NCBI GenBank assembly: GCA_002352185.1
Contig: DEHY01000127.1
Span: 1 to 16,776 of the forward strand
Reading direction: 5' to 3'
Length of the DNA stretch: 16,776 nucleotides
DNA from: Competibacteraceae bacterium UBA2788
GTDB taxonomy: Bacteria; Pseudomonadota; Gammaproteobacteria; Competibacterales; Competibacteraceae
Part shown: piece by piece, positions 1-6,988 of the stretch
Position numbering within the stretch: the stretch's first letter is position 1
How the letters are laid out: each line of letters starts with the position of its first letter
Notes under the pieces: generated by a model
The model's database searches: none
Told to the model about the DNA's origin: nothing
Seen by the model: only the letters and a program-made list of their open reading frames with translations
Position numbers and translations under genes: made by a program

Positions 1-125
1 GCGTGAAGCGTGGGCAGGGCCGCTATCACGGCCTCACAAAGTGGGCTAAACTGCCAAAAAGCATCGCAGCTACCGGTGGGTGTAACCAGCGCGAACACCG
101 CTCCGGCACGACGAGGAACCGCTCC
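1..125. other. Upstream edge, no gene assigned
   Basis: No gene is supported here. A TGA at 4-6 in frame with base 1 could be the end of a gene lying outside the window, but one codon cannot show that. A weak 5-bp inverted repeat (GGCCG 18-22, CGGCC 29-33) follows it. The frame of the next gene is open through this stretch, but the residues before its ATG at 126 do not look like part of the domain. Confidence 0.3.
113..118 (+). promoter_or_regulatory. Ribosome binding site deciding the cNMP-domain start
   Basis: GAGGAA lies 7 bases before ATG 126. This supports the internal ATG over the longer reading frame that opens near the window start. Confidence 0.6.
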
Positions 126-488
126 ATGCCCAATCCGGATTTGTTCAGCAAGCCCGAAGAATCCCAGTCCTTTACTGCCGGCCAGACCATTTTCCGCGAA
201 GGCGACCCCGGTGACAGCCTGTACATTGTCGCTGAAGGTCAAGTGGATATCGTGGTAGGTAATCAAACTCTCGAAACGGTGAGATCAGGCGGTATGCTGG
301 GTGAGTTTGCACTGATCGATGACAAACCGCGCAGCGCCACCGCCATCGCTCGCACCGACTGCCTGCTTGCACGGGTCAGCCGCCAGCATTTCCTGGCTCT
401 CATCCAGCGAACTCCGCTGTTCGCCCTCCAGGTCATGCGGGTGATGGCCGACCGGTTGCGCCGCGCCAATGCCCGTCTCCAGGACTAA
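126..488 (+). CDS. Stand-alone cyclic nucleotide-binding domain protein
   Basis: A 120-residue cytoplasmic protein made of essentially one CRP/PKA-type cyclic nucleotide-binding beta-barrel. The first half carries the FREGDPGDSLYIV strand-turn region. The phosphate-binding cassette is GEFALIDDKPRSA, with Glu60 and Arg69 in the positions that contact ribose and phosphate in the family, spaced as in PKA. Binding of cAMP or cGMP is therefore plausible, though unproven. There is no helix-turn-helix or catalytic domain after the barrel; the protein ends in a short basic helix. The start at ATG 126 is chosen because GAGGAA (113-118) lies 7 bases upstream; the open frame extends further but has no domain match. 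It is probably a sensor subunit or small regulator. Its partner is not evident, and a 158-bp gap separates it from the next gene. Confidence 0.85.
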   Translation: MPNPDLFSKPEESQSFTAGQTIFREGDPGDSLYIVAEGQVDIVVGNQTLETVRSGGMLGEFALIDDKPRSATAIARTDCLLARVSRQHFLALIQRTPLFALQVMRVMADRLRRANARLQD

Positions 489-542
489 CGCCCATCCGGC
501 TCACACAGAACGCGGATCCGGGCGCTTCTCATGCGGAACCAC

Positions 543-598
543 CGGCTTTGCGCCACCCGCTGCCCGCTGCGGGACAAGAGGCGCTTTGAGCAAAGCCG
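543..598 (+). promoter_or_regulatory. Nested inverted repeat with two alternative hairpins
   Basis: CGGCTTTGC (543-551) is perfectly complementary to GCAAAGCCG (590-598). Inside the loop CCCGC (556-560) pairs with GCGGG (569-573). The right arm can instead form a local hairpin, GCTTTG (583-588) with CAAAGC (591-596), so the two structures exclude each other. No T-run follows. It lies in the gap between the cNMP-domain gene and the ATP-grasp gene, 48 bases before the latter's ATG. It could be a leader control element, a terminator of the upstream gene or a repetitive extragenic element; the pairing is seen, the role is inferred. Confidence 0.4.
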
Positions 599-646
599 TG
601 CGGCCTGACAACCCGCATCGCAGTGGCCGCCCCCAGGAAAATTTGC

Positions 647-3199
647 ATGATCGAAACCTCAGTTGCCCGTCAAGACGATCGGACCCTGCCCCACGGTTCA
701 CTGCTGGACGACTACCCCGTCGCCGCTTCCGGCTACGACGAGATGTGTTCGTCGCCCGGAACGCTGCGTCCCCACTGGCGGGAGCTGATGCAATTCCTGG
801 ACGAAACCGGCGGCGAGGAACTGGAGCGTCGTCACGGCGAAATCCAGCGCTTGCTGCGGGAAGACGGCGTCACCTACAACGCCTATGACGACTCGCGCAA
901 CGCGCAGCGGCATTGGCTGGTAGACCCCATCCCGCTGTGGATGACTGGCGAGGAATGGAGCAATCTCGCCGCCGGGATGGAACAGCGATCCCGGTTGTTG
1001 AATGCGCTGATGGCGGATTTGTACGGGCCTCGCGCCACGATTCGCCAAGGTTGGTTGCCGCCGGAATTGATCTACGCCTACCCTGGTTTTCTCCACGCCT
1101 GCCATCAATCGCTCCCAGCGGGCAGTCGCTGGCTGATTTTCCATGGCGTGGATCTCGCACGCGGCCCGGACGGCGTATTTCGGGTGTATGGCGACCGCAG
1201 CCAGTCGCCATCCGGCGCCGGATACACGCTGGAGAACCGCATCATTCTGGCCCGGGCGCTGCCGATGCTTTACCGCGACGCGCCGCTGCGCCGACTGGCG
1301 AGCTTCCTGGAGACTGAACGGGCCACGCTGGCGGGATTGGCCCGCCATAATCCTGAAAATCCGCATGTGGTGCTGCTGACGCCCGGCCCCAACAGCCCGG
1401 TTTATTTTGAACACGCCTATCTGGCGAATTATCTGTCGCTCAGCCTGGTGGAAGGCGAGGATCTGGTGGTGCGCGATGGCCGGGTCTGGCTGAAGACTCT
1501 GGGCGGACTGCGCCCGGTGGATGTAATTCTGCGGCTGGTGTTCGACGCCTTTTGCGATCCGCTGGAACTGCGGGGCGACTCGCTGCTGGGCATTCCCGGC
1601 CTGTTGCAGGCGGCGCGGGGCGGCCATGTCGCTATCGCTAACGCCATTGGCAGCGGTCTCGCCGAAAATCCTGGCCTGGCGGCTTTCCTGCCGCTGCTGT
1701 GCCAGCAATTGCTGGGCGAACCGCTGAAGCTGCCGTCACTGCCAACCTGGTGGTGCGGCGCCCCCGATGCGCGCAGTTATGTATTGAGCAATCTGGATCA
1801 ATTGGTGGTGCGTTCGATCCTGCCCGGTCAACCCCATTGGGAAGTCGCCCGGCTTGACGCAGCGACCCGCGCCCAACTGGTGAATCGGATCCAGGCCGCC
1901 CCTCACCTGTTTGTCGGTCAGAAATCATTGCCGCTCTCTACCGCGCCGGTGCTGGAAGATGGGCGATTGACGCCGCGACCCGTGCTGCTGCGCGGTTTCA
2001 CGGTCGCAGACGGCGAGAGCTACCGGGCGATGCCGGGCGGCCTGGCGCGCGTCTCCTCGGGCCTGGATACCCTGCAAGCCGCATTGCAGCAGGGCGGGAT
2101 CAGCAAGGACTGGTGGGTGCTGGCGCCGACACCGCAGAAACACGTCAGTTTGTTGCGGCAAAGCTACGGCCCCATCTTTGTCACCCGCGACGGGGGCGAC
2201 CTGCCCAGCCGGGTGGCGGATAATCTGTTCTGGCTGGGCCGCTACAGCGAACGGCTGGACAGCACCGCCCGCCTGTTGCGGGAGGCGTTCGGGCGGTTGC
2301 TGGAATGGGAGCAGGACAACACCGATGAACGCTGTCTGGACGACCTGCTGGAAGCTCTGGAAATTCCAGTACCCCCAGTGGCGGAATCGCCGCGCGCCCG
2401 TTTTTTCACCCTGCGGCAAAAGCTGTTGAATCTGGTGGTGGAATCGGATCATCCCGGCAGCCTGCATGTGATTTTCGGCGACATGCTGCGCACCGGACGG
2501 GCGGTGCGCAACCATCTGGGCGATGATGGCTGGCGTCTGCTGAATCGAATCCAGCAACAAATTCAGCAACCCGTGCCAGGGCTGGGCGCCCGGCAGGCGC
2601 GGGAACTGCTTGAAGAGGATTTGATGCTGGTGACGGCGTTCTGCGGCTTGAACAACGAGACCATGCCGCATCACCAGGGCTGGCTGTTCTTCGACATCGG
2701 GCGTTATCTGGAGCGGGTGCTGCACACCATGACCCTGTTTAATCTCGCTTTCATCACTGCCCGTAACCCCGGATTGCCCCTGTGGGAAGTGGTGCTCACC
2801 ATCACTGATAACCTGACCGCCTATCGGCGCCGCTACCGCTCCGCGCTGCATCCGCGTGCGATCATCGACTTGTTGCTTTTTGATGAGGGCAATCCCCGCG
2901 CCATCGGCTATCAATTGCGGCGATTGCAACGCAATATCGGGCGTTTGCAGCGGCCCAACAACAGTTCGCCCTATCGCAGCGCCGAGGAACGACTGATCCT
3001 GGAAGCGACCTCCGTCTTGCAACTGGCCGACATTGAGGCGCTGGCAACCCTGTCCCAAGACAGCACTCATTCCAGCGCCGAGCTGGCCCGGCTGCTGGAA
3101 GCGCTCAACCGTCCTTTGCTGGCCTTGTCCGATGCGCTGATCCATAGCCATTTCAGCCATGCCGAAGTCCCCCGGCAACTGATTACCATGCGGCCATGA
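647..3199 (+). CDS. Circularly permuted ATP-grasp / alpha-E domain fusion protein
   Basis: An 850-residue soluble protein joining two domains often encoded separately. Residues about 1-480 are the circularly permuted type 2 ATP-grasp region (DUF404/DUF407), with motifs such as YNAYDD, ENRIILARALP, FCDPLELRGDS and the N-x-x-G-x-G-x-x-E run ANAIGSGLAE. From about residue 519 (LPSRVADNLFWLGRYSER) to about 840 runs the helical alpha-E domain (DUF403), including LLLFDEGNPRAIGYQL. The family is predicted to ligate an amino acid or peptide through an acyl-phosphate, but no substrate is established. ATG 647 is chosen over an in-frame GTG at 623 because AGGA (635-638) sits 8 bases before it. The stop overlaps the transglutaminase-like gene by 4 bp (ATGA), so the two are almost certainly co-translated, matching the known ATP-grasp/alpha-E/transglutaminase neighbourhood. 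Confidence 0.92.
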   Translation: MIETSVARQDDRTLPHGSLLDDYPVAASGYDEMCSSPGTLRPHWRELMQFLDETGGEELERRHGEIQRLLREDGVTYNAYDDSRNAQRHWLVDPIPLWMTGEEWSNLAAGMEQRSRLLNALMADLYGPRATIRQGWLPPELIYAYPGFLHACHQSLPAGSRWLIFHGVDLARGPDGVFRVYGDRSQSPSGAGYTLENRIILARALPMLYRDAPLRRLASFLETERATLAGLARHNPENPHVVLLTPGPNSPVYFEHAYLANYLSLSLVEGEDLVVRDGRVWLKTLGGLRPVDVILRLVFDAFCDPLELRGDSLLGIPGLLQAARGGHVAIANAIGSGLAENPGLAAFLPLLCQQLLGEPLKLPSLPTWWCGAPDARSYVLSNLDQLVVRSILPGQPHWEVARLDAATRAQLVNRIQAAPHLFVGQKSLPLSTAPVLEDGRLTPRPVLLRGFTVADGESYRAMPGGLARVSSGLDTLQAALQQGGISKDWWVLAPTPQKHVSLLRQSYGPIFVTRDGGDLPSRVADNLFWLGRYSERLDSTARLLREAFGRLLEWEQDNTDERCLDDLLEALEIPVPPVAESPRARFFTLRQKLLNLVVESDHPGSLHVIFGDMLRTGRAVRNHLGDDGWRLLNRIQQQIQQPVPGLGARQARELLEEDLMLVTAFCGLNNETMPHHQGWLFFDIGRYLERVLHTMTLFNLAFITARNPGLPLWEVVLTITDNLTAYRRRYRSALHPRAIIDLLLFDEGNPRAIGYQLRRLQRNIGRLQRPNNSSPYRSAEERLILEATSVLQLADIEALATLSQDSTHSSAELARLLEALNRPLLALSDALIHSHFSHAEVPRQLITMRP

Positions 3200-4101
3200 A
3201 GTACACCATCACCCATCGCACTCTGTACCGCTACAGCAGTGGCGTGGCTCTGTGTCACAACGAAGCGCGGTTGCTGCCACGGGAAACCCCCTGGCAGTTT
3301 TGCCGGCCCAGCCGGATCGAAATTCGACCACGCCCGGCGCTCTCCCATGAGCGGTGGGACTTTTTCGGCAACCGGGCGCTGTACTTCGCTATCCAGGACA
3401 TTCATCAGCGTCTGGTGGTGACGGTCGCCACCGAGGTGGAAATATTGAAGTCGCGCCCGTTCGACGCCTCCAGTCCATCGCTGCCCTGGGAGCAGGTGAT
3501 CGAAGCGTTGCAGAACGATCCAAGCCCGGACACCATTGAGGCTCGGCAATTTGCACTCGACTCGCCGTTTGTGGCGGTGCAGGCGAAGTTCCGGCAATAC
3601 GCCGAACCGAGCTTCCCTCCTGGCCGTCCCCTGCTGGAGGCCGTTGCGGATCTGAACCGGCGGATCAATGATGAATTTATCTACGACCCGCATTTCACCA
3701 CGGTCGCTACACCGCTTGACAAAGTTCTGAGCGAGCGGCGCGGCGTCTGTCAGGATTTCGCTCATCTGGCGATTGCCTGTCTGCGGGCATTGGGATTGGC
3801 GGCGCGCTACGTCAGCGGCTATCTGGAAACCTTGCCGCCGCCCGGCCAGCCCCGGCTGGTTGGGGCCGATGCGTCTCATGCCTGGCTGGCGGTGTATGTA
3901 CCGGGCGCCGACTGGGCCGAATTCGATCCGACCAACGGTTGTATGCCTGGAGAAAAGCACGTCACGCTGGCGTGGGGGAGGGATTACGGCGATGTCGCGC
4001 CGCTCAAAGGAGTGATGACCGGGGGCGGCGCCCACTCGCTGGATGTATCGGTGGATGTGGCACCGGAATCGGCGGTAAAGCCAGCGGCCAACGAAACGTA
4101 G
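3196..4101 (+). CDS. Transglutaminase-like cysteine protease family protein
   Basis: A 301-residue cytoplasmic protein of the bacterial transglutaminase-like family. The N-terminal beta-rich domain (about 1-80) starts with the typical YTITHRTLYRY. The papain-like core follows, with a visible catalytic triad: Cys185 in RRGVCQDFAHL, His228 in ASHAWLAVY and Asp244 in EFDPTNG. No signal peptide or membrane segment is seen. In this family the core usually acts as a peptidase or amide hydrolase rather than a cross-linker. Its 4-bp overlap with the ATP-grasp/alpha-E gene fits the idea that the pair makes and trims, or attaches and removes, a peptide-like tag or metabolite. That role is a prediction from gene context, and the substrate is unknown. 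The C-terminal tail after about 265 is poorly conserved-looking. Confidence 0.92.
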   Translation: MKYTITHRTLYRYSSGVALCHNEARLLPRETPWQFCRPSRIEIRPRPALSHERWDFFGNRALYFAIQDIHQRLVVTVATEVEILKSRPFDASSPSLPWEQVIEALQNDPSPDTIEARQFALDSPFVAVQAKFRQYAEPSFPPGRPLLEAVADLNRRINDEFIYDPHFTTVATPLDKVLSERRGVCQDFAHLAIACLRALGLAARYVSGYLETLPPPGQPRLVGADASHAWLAVYVPGADWAEFDPTNGCMPGEKHVTLAWGRDYGDVAPLKGVMTGGGAHSLDVSVDVAPESAVKPAANET

Positions 4102-4149
4102 AAAGCGCATTTGCTTAAACCGCTGCTCCGAGTCCCGCCTAAATCTTCC

Positions 4150-4953
4150 ATGACCGACGATTCCACCAACCGCCTTGCGCCGCCTGCTACCCTTTATCGC
4201 CATACCGTCGGCTCCGGGCCGGATGTCGTGTTGCTGCATGGCTGGGGCATGCACTCTGGCGTTTGGGACGGTGTGGCGGAATCCCTGCGGGATGACTACC
4301 GGGTCACGGTGCTGGATCTGCCGGGCCACGGCTACAGTCGGCGGACGGAAGCCGGTCATACGCTGGCCGATCTGTGCGCCGCAGTGATCGCGGTCACGCC
4401 GCCTCAGGCCACCTGGGTGGGCTGGTCGCTAGGCGGGCTGGTCGCGCAGCAGGTCGCGATCACTGCGCCGGAGCGGGTTAACCGACTGGCGCTGGTCAGC
4501 GCCACCCCCTGTTTCATGCAACGGCCTGACTGGCCACACGGCGTCGCTCCGTCAGTGCTGCGCCATTTCGCCGAGGATCTGCGCCAGAACTACCGGGCTA
4601 CGCTCCATCGGTTCATCGCGCTGGAAATCCACGGCAGCGAACACGCCGCCGCCCAGTTGCGTCTGCTCAAGGCGATGCTGTTCCAGCATGGCGAGCCGGA
4701 TGTAGCGGCGCTGGAGGGCGGACTGGCGATCCTGGAACACGCCGATCTGCGCGCTGAACTGCCGCGCATCGTCTGTCCGATCCTGCTGCTGATGGGACAG
4801 CGCGATCAACTGGTTCCGGCAACAGCCGGCGCAGCGATCCAGCAAGGGCTGCCGAATGCGCGAATGCGCGTTTTCCCGCACGCCGGTCATGCGCCGTTCT
4901 TTTCCCACCTGCCGGAATTCCTGGCCGAACTTAGAGTATTTCTCGATGCATGA
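4150..4953 (+). CDS. bioH: Pimeloyl-[acyl-carrier protein] methyl ester esterase
   Basis: An alpha/beta hydrolase of 267 residues, close to the usual length of BioH (about 256). It removes the methyl group from pimeloyl-ACP methyl ester, ending the BioC/BioH route to the biotin precursor. Visible features are the oxyanion-hole HGWG near residue 31, the nucleophile elbow GWSLGG with Ser93, Asp219 in MGQRDQLVP and His247 in AGHAPFFSH. GWSLGGLVA and HAPF are characteristic of BioH rather than of generic hydrolases. The ATG at 4150 is preferred to the TTG at 4111 because homology begins just after it; no good ribosome site is seen for either. It starts 48 bp after the transglutaminase-like gene and overlaps bioC by 8 bp. 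bioB, bioF and bioD are not in the window. Confidence 0.92.
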   Translation: MTDDSTNRLAPPATLYRHTVGSGPDVVLLHGWGMHSGVWDGVAESLRDDYRVTVLDLPGHGYSRRTEAGHTLADLCAAVIAVTPPQATWVGWSLGGLVAQQVAITAPERVNRLALVSATPCFMQRPDWPHGVAPSVLRHFAEDLRQNYRATLHRFIALEIHGSEHAAAQLRLLKAMLFQHGEPDVAALEGGLAILEHADLRAELPRIVCPILLLMGQRDQLVPATAGAAIQQGLPNARMRVFPHAGHAPFFSHLPEFLAELRVFLDA

Positions 4954-5848
4954 CGATCACGGAGAATCCCCCTTCGCTCTGGATCGATTGCTGTTGCGGC
5001 GAGCCTTGGAACGGGCGGCGCCCGGCTATGACGAAGCGGCGTTCGTGCATCGCGAGGTAGGCAACCGCCTGCTGGAGCGCTTGAACCTGATTAAATGCCG
5101 GCCGGAGACGATGGTGGATGTCGGTTGCGGGACCGGCGTCATCACTGCGGCGCTGATGAAAAAATACCGGAAGGCGCGGGTGATCGGGCTGGATTTAGCG
5201 CCGGGGCTGGTGAAGAAGGCGCGCCAGCGTGCGCCCTGGCTGCGCGCCCTGCATGGCGCAGTGGCCGAGCCGGAAGCTCTGCCGTTGCCGTCAGCGAGCT
5301 GCGATCTGGTCTTCTCCCATTTCGCCCTGCCCTGGTGCCTGGATCTAGATCGGGTGTTTGCCGAATTCCAGCGGGTACTCAAACCCGGTGGCGCGCTGCT
5401 ATTCAGTACGCTGGGGCCGGATACCCTGATCGAATTGCGGCGCAGTTGGGCGGCAGCCGACGATTACAACCATATCAACGCCTTCCTCGACATGCACGAC
5501 ATTGGCGACGCACTGCTGCGGGCGCGACTGGCCGATCCGGTGATGGATGTCGAGCGGTTGACCCTGACCTATCCGAATGTGGACGGACTGATGCGCGATC
5601 TCACAGTACTCGGCGCCGGCAACGTCACTTTCGGCCGCGCCCGTGGCCTGACGGGCAAAGACCGACTGCGAGCCATGCAGTCCGCCTACGAACAGTTCCG
5701 CCGCCCCGACGGTTTGTTGCCCGTCAGTTGCGAGGTGATCTACGGCCATGCCTGGGGATCGATCCAGGACCGATCCCACCCGTGCGGAGACGGCATGGCG
5801 GTATTCCCGCTGATGCAACTGCGCCGCCGTGGCCAGGAGAACCGCTGA
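4946..5848 (+). CDS. bioC: Malonyl-[acyl-carrier protein] O-methyltransferase
   Basis: A 300-residue class I SAM-dependent methyltransferase. It methylates the free carboxyl of malonyl-ACP so that fatty acid synthesis can extend it to pimeloyl-ACP methyl ester. The SAM-binding motif I is VDVGCGTGVIT, followed by IGLDLAPGLV (motif II acid), AEALPLP-type and DLVFSHFALPWC (motif IV), and LKPGGALLFSTLGPDTL, which is strongly BioC-like. The N-terminal FxRxAPxYDxxAFVxRE-type segment (RALERAAPGYDEAAFVHREV) is also a BioC hallmark. The protein is longer than the E. coli form (251) but within the range of other proteobacterial versions. The start at ATG 4946 overlaps bioH by 8 bp, so translation is likely coupled. 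Nothing resembling a strong terminator follows. Confidence 0.94.
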   Translation: MHDDHGESPFALDRLLLRRALERAAPGYDEAAFVHREVGNRLLERLNLIKCRPETMVDVGCGTGVITAALMKKYRKARVIGLDLAPGLVKKARQRAPWLRALHGAVAEPEALPLPSASCDLVFSHFALPWCLDLDRVFAEFQRVLKPGGALLFSTLGPDTLIELRRSWAAADDYNHINAFLDMHDIGDALLRARLADPVMDVERLTLTYPNVDGLMRDLTVLGAGNVTFGRARGLTGKDRLRAMQSAYEQFRRPDGLLPVSCEVIYGHAWGSIQDRSHPCGDGMAVFPLMQLRRRGQENR

Positions 5849-5909
5849 ATCGCGCCACGGGCCGCGCCAACCCCTTTATGCTGCCAATTCCCAGCGTAAC
5901 CCTCGGATA

Positions 5910-5938
5910 TTGACAAAATTTTATGATCAGTCTATTTT
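5910..5938 (+). promoter_or_regulatory. Predicted sigma70-type promoter of the cox operon
   Basis: A perfect -35 TTGACA (5910-5915) is followed after exactly 17 bases by TATTTT (5933-5938), a 4 of 6 match to the -10 consensus. Transcription would start near 5945, giving an untranslated leader of roughly 215 bases before coxB that includes the inverted repeat. The boxes are seen; use in vivo is inferred. Confidence 0.55.
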
Positions 5939-6006
5939 TTTCCAAAATTATGAGTAGATTTTAGGGGTTGCGCCATGCAGCAGGGCGCGCATCCCAAAGA
6001 TCGCCT

Positions 6007-6099
6007 AACCACGAAAAACACAAAAGATATCAGGAAAACCAATCTGTTGAAGAATCTTCCGGTTTTTTTGTCTTTTGCGTCCATTGTGCTTTTCGCGTT
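6007..6099. repeat. Imperfect inverted repeat, dispersed-repeat type
   Basis: The left arm CGAAAAACACAA (6012-6023) pairs with the right arm TTGTGCTTTTCG (6084-6095) with one mismatch in 12. Inner arms AAAACC (6035-6040) and GGTTTT (6061-6066) also pair, and AAC/GTT close the ends. The sequence resembles the degenerate ACCACGAA...ACACGAA family of non-coding repeats scattered in many bacterial genomes, which often give spurious ORFs rich in His-Glu-Lys and Phe-Val. It would lie inside the coxB leader RNA. Copy number in this genome cannot be judged from one window. Confidence 0.5.
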
Positions 6100-6114
6100 A
6101 AATCTAATGTGATA

Positions 6115-6131
6115 ACCAACATAGCGTTGGT
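6115..6131 (+). other. Small hairpin in coxB leader
   Basis: ACCAAC (6115-6120) and GTTGGT (6126-6131) form a perfect 6-bp stem with a 5-base loop, 17 bases before the coxB ribosome site. There is no T-run, so it is not a terminator by itself. It may be incidental. Confidence 0.3.
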
Positions 6132-6148
6132 ATTCCTAGATAAAAATC

Positions 6149-6155
6149 AGGAGGA
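6149..6155 (+). promoter_or_regulatory. Strong ribosome binding site of coxB
   Basis: AGGAGGA, a near-perfect anti-16S match, ends 5 bases before ATG 6161 and fixes the coxB start. Confidence 0.75.
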
Positions 6156-6160
6156 ACACT

Positions 6161-6988
6161 ATGACCACCAGTCGCATCGCGCAGGCAGGCGGTATCGCCG
6201 CCGGCGGAGCGCTACTGGCGTGGAGCGCCGTTGCCCACGCTGATTTCGCCTTGAACATGACGCCGGGCGCCACCTCCGTCAGCCGGGAAATCTACAGCCT
6301 GCACATGCTGATTTTCTGGATCTGCGTGGTCATCGGCGTGGCAGTGTTTGGTGTGATGTTCTGGTCCATTTACCATCACCGAAAATCACGCGGCGTGGCG
6401 CCGGCCCATTTTCATGAAAGCACCCTGATCGAGATAGTCTGGACAGTAGTGCCGATGTTGATCCTGATCGCAATGGCGGTTCCGGCAACCAAAGTCCTGA
6501 TCCGAATGGCCGATGCTCGCGATGCTGAACTGACCATCAAGGTTACCGGTTACCAATGGCGCTGGCATTACCAGTATTTGAATGAAGATGTCGGCTTCTT
6601 CAGCACCTTGTCCACATCGCCGGCGCAAATCCACAATGACGCATCCAAGGGCGAACACTACTTGCTGGAAGTGGATCAGCGCATGGTGGTGCCGGTCGGC
6701 AAGAAGATCCGGGTGCTGACCACCGCCTCCGACGTGATCCATTCCTGGTGGGTGCCCGCGCTGGCCATAAAGAAAGACGCCATTCCCGGCTTTATCAATG
6801 AGTCCTGGACGCTGATTGACAAGCCCGGCGTCTATCGTGGACAGTGCGCCGAACTCTGCGGCAAGGACCATGGTTTTATGCCGATTGTGGTCGAGGCTAT
6901 GCCCGAGGCCGAATTCCGGCAATGGGTCGCAAAGATGAAGGCAAGCAACCTGAATACTCTGACCGCCAGCGGAGGTAAAACCCTATGA
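6161..6988 (+). CDS. coxB: Cytochrome c oxidase subunit II (aa3-type)
   Basis: A 275-residue inner-membrane subunit that takes electrons from cytochrome c through the binuclear CuA centre. A Sec-type signal peptide (to about residue 27, ending AVAHA) is followed by two membrane segments (about 45-70 and 87-107). The periplasmic cupredoxin domain carries the aromatic patch YQWRWHY. All CuA ligands are present: His194 in VIHSWW, then Cys229, Glu231, Cys233, His237 and Met240 in the CAELCGKDHGFM motif. There is no C-terminal cytochrome c extension, unlike the caa3 forms. It is the first gene of the cox operon, with a strong ribosome site and a promoter-bearing leader. Its stop overlaps coxA by 4 bp. 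Confidence 0.97.
   Translation: MTTSRIAQAGGIAAGGALLAWSAVAHADFALNMTPGATSVSREIYSLHMLIFWICVVIGVAVFGVMFWSIYHHRKSRGVAPAHFHESTLIEIVWTVVPMLILIAMAVPATKVLIRMADARDAELTIKVTGYQWRWHYQYLNEDVGFFSTLSTSPAQIHNDASKGEHYLLEVDQRMVVPVGKKIRVLTTASDVIHSWWVPALAIKKDAIPGFINESWTLIDKPGVYRGQCAELCGKDHGFMPIVVEAMPEAEFRQWVAKMKASNLNTLTASGGKTL

Larger units (their letters stand above)
5849..6160 (+). other. Leader region between bioC and coxB
   Basis: This 312-bp gap has no convincing gene and is visibly AT-richer than its surroundings. It holds a sigma70-like promoter (5910-5938), an imperfect inverted repeat of dispersed-repeat type (6007-6099), a small hairpin (6115-6131) and the coxB ribosome site (6149-6155). An open frame of 91 codons across the repeat is rejected as coding. 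Confidence 0.7.

Noticed and set aside
18..33. Hairpin near the left edge as a terminator of an upstream gene
   Set aside because: Only a 5-bp stem with no T-run, and the upstream gene is not in the window.
1925..3178. Long antisense open frames opposite the ATP-grasp gene (also 698-1708)
   Set aside because: They mirror the GC-rich codon pattern of the + strand gene, are Gln/Arg-rich low-information proteins and match no family; the + strand product is clearly conserved.
3067..4359. 430-codon antisense frame opposite the transglutaminase-like gene and bioH
   Set aside because: It spans two real genes with intact catalytic triads and has no recognisable domain, so it is a shadow.
5968..6243. 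Open frame of 91 codons across the coxB leader
   Set aside because: Its translation follows the inverted repeat (His-Glu-Lys then Phe-Val rich, a pattern typical of spurious ORFs in such repeats), it runs into coxB in another frame and it has no ribosome site.
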